A stretch of DNA of 64,000 nt, taken from contig VCJN01000990.1 of assembly GCA_006384855.1 (NCBI GenBank), positions 153,611 to 217,610 of the forward strand, in the 5' to 3' direction. The translations under genes were made by a program, and so were the position numbers. Below, piece by piece: positions 58,898 through 64,000 of this stretch. The notes under the pieces were generated by a model, which was not told the origin of the DNA, did no database searches, and saw only the letters and a list, made by a program, of their open reading frames with translations. Every line of letters starts with the position of its first letter. The stretch's first letter is position 1. Source of the stretch: Tetraselmis striata. Taxonomy: Eukaryota > Chlorophyta > Chlorodendrophyceae > Chlorodendrales > Chlorodendraceae.

Positions 58898-60832
58898 GGC
58901 GCACTATGACGCGCGCTAGCTGGGGTATGTGCCCGCGTTGCGCCTCTGTGGTCGATGAATGTAAACATGCGCGGCATGGTCGATGGCTTGATTTACATAG
59001 CGACATGGGTGCATAAGTGTACATAATGCTAGCCGGCTGAAATCCGTGGGGTGCACTTTCAAGTGTTCATCCGACACGGGCATAGGCTTTTGGATGTTGA
59101 TGTCAGTTGCACAACACAATGCCGGCGGGCTGCCCTGCTACTGTCTCCGCACGATTGGCAAACTCATTCTGCTATTGAGTACACATTTTGACTGGTATCT
59201 TTCTGAGCTTGACCATGGTATGCCCTGTAGACACCCCCCCCCCCCCCCCCCCCCCCCCCCTTGGCCCATTCTGTAAGTACTCGTGGCAGTACTTAGTGAA
59301 ACATGGCTCTTACTCGTAGCGTTTGGCGAATTGAGTTGGTTGCAGAATGTAATCTCTTACAACTTGCTGGTGGCATTGGATATTTATCCTATAGCGCTCC
59401 GACTCGGCACCGCGGACGGGCAACTAGTAGCGCTATCCTGATGATTTAGGAGTTGTAGCGCGTACTGTATATATGTTACAAGGAATATTACTGGCGTCTG
59501 GTTGTGGCCGTACCAGTAAATAATACGCGTGCTGAAATATCAGCAGTACAACAGTATGATTACTTGGCCATAAAACGTCGCAGACTTATGGTAGTATTAG
59601 GTAGTCGCTAGGCGCAACCCTAACACATTCTGATCCGGCCCGGAATGTAAAGTCCAAACCAAAACAAGCTCTGTCTCTTGGACTCGCTAGCCTACTGCCA
59701 TGTTGCTTGGCATGCCATGCTCAATCAATGGCGGGTACTCATGCAGCCTACTCGGAGCGGCATCGGCATTGACAGCATCGTCCAAGATTACCGGTAGTGG
59801 TACACGCCGCAGATCACTCATACGGGTACACAGCCGAGCACACCTACCACCGCGGATTCTGGCTCAGTCAGATTGCGTGCATGTCTACTTATTCCTGGCC
59901 TGGCGGAGGAGATGTTGCTTGATGACCTTATTAATTGGCGCCTGTAAGTGGATGCCACTGTGCGTAAAGGCCTTGTGCAGAGCATGATGGATGCTTTGTG
60001 GGCACTCCTCGCGACTCATTGCGGATTATATTCAGTATTTCTTACCTCACCGACACGTTGCGCAGGGCTTCCCAACCAATGCACATGTGCATCAGAATCA
60101 ATCTCTTATCAGCGGGACAAAATAGGCCTGTCATCAATAGAACAAAGTACTGGATATATGGCGGATGACAATGCGCATGTACTGTAGAAGAGCATGTGAA
60201 TAATCACTACGCAGACAAATCAGCATGCATACACATTGGTTATATCACATGATGGAGTTTCTGGATTTGCTAGTTTTCGATCTGTACAATCATTAGCGCG
60301 TAGATGCCCTCGTGGACGAATGCATTTATCTGGCGGTGCGATCGGCTATGACTATGGCAGGTATACATCGTAATAGAATCTGCTACTTTCTCTCCATAAA
60401 CCAGTCCTGCCCTTCCCCCCCTCCATTCCCTTCCTGAATAGCCGCACCATGTTCACCACAACGTAATCAAATGCCAGGCGCAGCACCCGGCCTTGCAGCG
60501 GAACATGGATCCATGCGAAATGATGACACACGCACATGCCGTCTTGGAGTCTTTGCGCTCGGCCGCGCGCATTTCCTTTCTACCACATGTGCAGCCCACA
60601 CGCAAGCGGGCATGCATGCAGCATGAAGCGATGTCACATGCATTACGTGCCTGGGGCCGACCCTCCCCACCCCCCCCCCCCCTATTTTGGCCAACACTCC
60701 CACTGGTAGACTATTGCAACGTCGGCACCGGACCCCATCTGGGCTAGCGAGGGGCCATGTGTGGGGCCGGGCTGTCCGATGGACGGGATCCTCCCGCCCC
60801 GGTACATGTACACTCTCTAGCTAGGGCGGCGG
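58898..60832. other. Spacer, no gene seen
   Basis: Contains a long C homopolymer at about 59236-59261, another at about 60669-60682, and a TAGTCGCTA copy at 59602-59610. Open frames at 59700-60187 and 60352-60747 have no recognisable motifs. Confidence 0.45.
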
Positions 60833-62999
60833 TCATGGTGGCGGCGGCAGGACCATTGTCGACGCCCGCTGCATCGCCTGCATGTCGGCGCGGTTCCAGC
60901 TGAGGTTGGTCAGGTCGCCGAGCCGCCGCCGCCGGAAGCCAAAGAATCCGACCGCAAATAGGATGAAGGTCCAGGTGAAGAGGGAGCCGACGAGGAGATA
61001 CAGGATGGCGAGCAGCTGCTTGGGGCCGCCGTTCCAGGTGTTGGTGCTCAGGATCAGGTGCTTCTCGCCGCAGAAGCCGTACGTGTTGTACCGGTTTTGC
61101 ACCTGCAAGGCGCGAATGTCCCCCGGCCGGCGCCGGCATTGCAGTTAGACACAGTCCATGTGTAGCTGCGGCCGCATGGCCCGCGAGGGGAATGAAATCC
61201 ACAGCAGCAAAGCGGCAAAAGGTGTGCCGGGGCAAGTTTCTGGGGGCCATGTTGTGTTTTGGTTGTGCTGTTGCGGAGCACGACCGGCCAGATAGGAACG
61301 TGCCGTGCCGGCGTGTTCGATGATACACCTCGCTGAACTGACTTTCTATGCGGACTGCAGTGTTAACGGCAGGTAAACCACTGATTAGAAATGAAATAAG
61401 AGAATAGAATGGAATAGAAAAGAATGGAATGGAATGGAATGGAATGGAATGGAATGGAATGGAATGGAATGGAATAGAACGGAATAGAATAGAATAGAAA
61501 ATGTGTTGATAGTTTGAAATATCTTGAAAGGAAACTGACAGATACATTCTAGTCGTATTGTGAATCAACTTCAGAAAGTATTTAGTACATCGTTTGAGTT
61601 TCTATTGCCCATACTGATTATGGATTCCTTGATGTACAGTATTTACCTCAGGTCATCGCCCACGTGGAGGTCAATAGACAGTAATATAACGAATTAGCCA
61701 CTACCGATTTTCATCCTGGTAAGTAACCCTCATCACTTTTATGAGGACACAAAATGCGCTAAAGGGGTGGCAAAACACTAGCTTGTCGTCGCCGCCTGAA
61801 AAAAGAATTGCCACCTACGCGCTAGAGTAGCCATGTCATCCGTGAATGGCGGGACTACACCACACGTACGGGTTGCAGGCAACAACTATCATTTCCGATT
61901 TTCCGGCACACGGGCACCGATGCGGGGACACCACGGCTGCAAACATGGATCTGCTTAACCTGTCGTAGGCCCAAAAGCCGACCACCTTGTGGCGAGGCCA
62001 AAGAGAGCGGACCAGTAGGGCTGGCATGCAGCAACACTTGAAATATTAAATTGTGGGGCTCGAATAGGTACCCGTGCGCCGGAGATTACACTCTCACCCG
62101 CGTCAAAGGTTTAAAATAAAGGAGCAGCGACAAGGGAATGGAGGTTGCTGAGGAGGAAGGAGGCGAAACTTGCAAGAGGCTGCATGGCTACGTGGCGGCA
62201 GGGGATGGGAATCTGGGGGGGGGGGGGGGGGGGGGGGGGCGGGGGCCGGGGGCGGCAGCCTGGCGCACCTGCAGCTCATACGTGCCAGGCTGCAGGTCCT
62301 GATGGATGGTGCCCCAGCGGTAGTTGGGGTCCGGGAAGGCCGACACGCGGTACCACACTATGAGGTGCTCCGACATTGACAGGTTCTTGTCGGTGGTACC
62401 GCCGCCCCGGAGGGTCGCGTTCTGGTTGTAGTTGACGGCGGGGACGTCCCCGAACAGGTAGTTGCGGTCCGAGCGCCAGGCGATGCGCTCCTGGTCGATC
62501 TGATGGCCGCCAGGGCGGGGCAGCGTGTCGCGAAGATCAACGCGGCCATCATCGGGGGGGGACCGACATACATTGCCACTGTTGGGTAGAGGGTCGGCGT
62601 TATTTCACTGCCGCAGTGCCACTCTGGATCGTTAGGACGTGACCACTGCTCAACATGGGCATGCTCAACATGGGCGCACATGCCGACTTCGCTGGCAAAC
62701 AGCTATGGATATAATCAGGAATGGACGCATCGTGGCACCGCTAAAGCTCTAGCGCTGGCAGCATCAAACAGTTCACTTAGTAACGGACGAAAACAGTCTT
62801 TCACCGATCTTATTGACAGGCTTCTGAGAACCCGAAACATAGATAACGGGCGCCGGCCTGGTGCACAGATCACTTTCAGGGTCGAACCCAGCTTAATTTG
62901 AAGCACGAGCTGTGATAGATAAAACCCCGACACGCATGGCCTGGGCAAAGCACGAGTTAGTACATGCGGTGGATGTATAATTGTGTATACATGTACATG

Positions 63000-63030
<31 letters not shown>

Positions 63031-63411
63031 CTGTGTCTATGTGTGTCTGTGTCTGTGTGTGTGTGTAGGCAGGTATACAGCCTCTCTATCTATCTCTCTA
63101 TCTATATGATATAATAATCTACATATAGAAAAATATCTGCACCATTAAAAACTCGCATATCTACATAATCCCTAAACACCTTACGGCATACACATACACG
63201 TATGTATGTATAGAACATAGATACATACATGCACATCAGCATTTATATCAACATATGTCTATCCGGGTACCTACGCAACCCATAAATACCCTTATCACAA
63301 AGTTGGCCCTGCCAGAAACCTGTAAGGACATTCGCTATGGCTTTCCATAATTCCGTCTAAATATTTGACCTGTAGCAGGTAGTGTTCTTCGTACCGCGTC
63401 TGCACCCGTAT

Positions 63412-63468
<57 letters not shown>

Positions 63469-63714
63469 AGCATCCATGTTATGCCTATGTATGGTGCTCA
63501 TACATCCGTTGCGGACTCCTCCATAGTAAGCATCCGTGGCTTCACGCGCAGGTGTCTTCCAACACAGGGGGAGACAGGCAGGGCAGCTTGCCTCCATGCC
63601 CGAGATCTGGAACGTGTCGTTGAACTGCGACCAGCCGATGAGGCCGCAGGGCGTGATGGCGCCGCTGTTTGGCAACGACTCATTGCGTTCGGTCGTGTCG
63701 CTGCCCAGGTAGGC
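60833..63714 (-). CDS. CDC50/LEM3 family P4-ATPase subunit (5' end outside the window)
   Basis: Three 3' exons (sense order): 63714-63592, 62499-62269, 61102-60833, encoding 207 residues with phase 0 at each junction. The first has CGLIGWSQFNDTF, the family's PCGLxAxSxFNDTF signature. The second contains SEHLIVWYRVSAFPDPNYRW and ends in PGTYELQ, matching the conserved ectodomain. The third has VQNRYNTYGFCGEKHLILST, NTWNGG and a membrane segment (LLAILYLLVGSLFTWTFILF) with a basic cytosolic end. CDC50 proteins are obligate partners of phospholipid flippases, needed for ER exit and catalysis. The 63592 junction uses GC rather than GT. The N-terminal membrane segment must lie beyond 64000. Introns hold sense-strand C homopolymers. 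Confidence 0.85.
61402..61500. repeat. GGAAT pentanucleotide array
   Basis: About a dozen GGAAT units with GAATAGAATAG variants on both sides, in the last intron-free flank within the CDC50 gene span (intron between 62268 and 61103). It directly precedes copy 3 of the dispersed repeat family. Confidence 0.85.
61500..61660. repeat. Dispersed repeat family, copy 3
   Basis: CTGACAGATACATTCTAGTC, then GTGAATCAACTTCAGAAAG and AGTACATCGTTTGAG; the same landmark order as the copies at 41.2 and 42.4 kb. Confidence 0.65.
62990..63240. repeat. (GT)n microsatellite and TA-rich simple repeats
   Basis: ACATGTACATGTACATGTG followed by a (GT)n run to about 63068, then TATC and ATAC-rich sequence; it lies inside the large CDC50 intron. 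Confidence 0.8.
63412..63468. repeat. (CA)n microsatellite
   Basis: An uninterrupted CA run of more than 40 bp near the CDC50 exon at 63592-63714. Open frames across it are simple His/Thr repeats. Confidence 0.85.
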
Positions 63715-64000
63715 CTGTAGGAGGAGGGCGGGGGGGGGGGGGGGGGGGGGGGGGGTTATAGTTAGGCGCAGAAAACTACTCGCTGTGGCATCCCATTGCC
63801 GACGGGGCAGCGCCCATAAAGACCACACACACACACACACACAAATATATATACATATTTAGGTAAAAAACAAATATATAAATATACAAAAAAAATGGGT
63901 CATAAAAAAATATGAAAAAAATATATATTGTATTCATCTGTATGTATGTACATATATACACATACATGTATATATTAATACATACATATATTATATTTAC

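Overview
The window looks like nuclear DNA of a green alga (Chlorophyta). The genes have GC-rich, short exons split by many GT-AG introns. They include a Rubisco activase homologue and a probable plastid rhodanese, and the retroelement is of the tyrosine-recombinase (PAT/TOC3-like) kind known from volvocine algae. I cannot name the genus. Gene models were built by hand by matching reading frames across splice sites. For the nine spliced models the intron phases close without a leftover base, which is the main support for them.

Left third (1-19,000): almost entirely transposon-derived. In order: a 2.3-kb terminal-inverted-repeat element containing a 43-bp minisatellite; a 1.5-kb non-autonomous element with internal tandem repeats; one exon of a ribosomal protein eL19 gene; an intact-looking PAT-type retrotransposon (gag, RT/RNase H, tyrosine recombinase, split direct repeats) inserted in one arm of an older inverted-repeat element; the rest of that fold-back element; a decayed transposase-like gene; and an inverted, longer relative of the fold-back core.

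Middle (19,000-54,000): gene-dense. On the minus strand lie a Reb1/TTF1-type Myb protein (770 aa), a meiotic HORMA protein of the Hop1/ASY1 type (584 aa), a geranylgeranyl-reductase-family flavoprotein with an N-terminal membrane anchor (487 aa) and a small membrane protein (123 aa). On the plus strand lie a Rubisco-activase-like AAA+ protein (483 aa), a rhodanese-fold protein lacking the catalytic cysteine (267 aa), an unrecognised coiled-coil protein (776 aa) and a TspO/MBR-like multipass membrane protein (326 aa).

Right part (54,000-64,000): repeat-rich spacer with tRNA-like (possible SINE) sequences and a LINE remnant, then the 3' exons of a CDC50/LEM3 (P4-ATPase beta subunit) gene that runs out of the window.

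The genes are not one pathway: chloroplast carbon fixation, meiosis, rDNA transcription and membrane lipid functions are interspersed, as usual for an algal chromosome. The strongest unexplained pattern is that long C homopolymers in introns lie on the sense strand in every gene where I can check.
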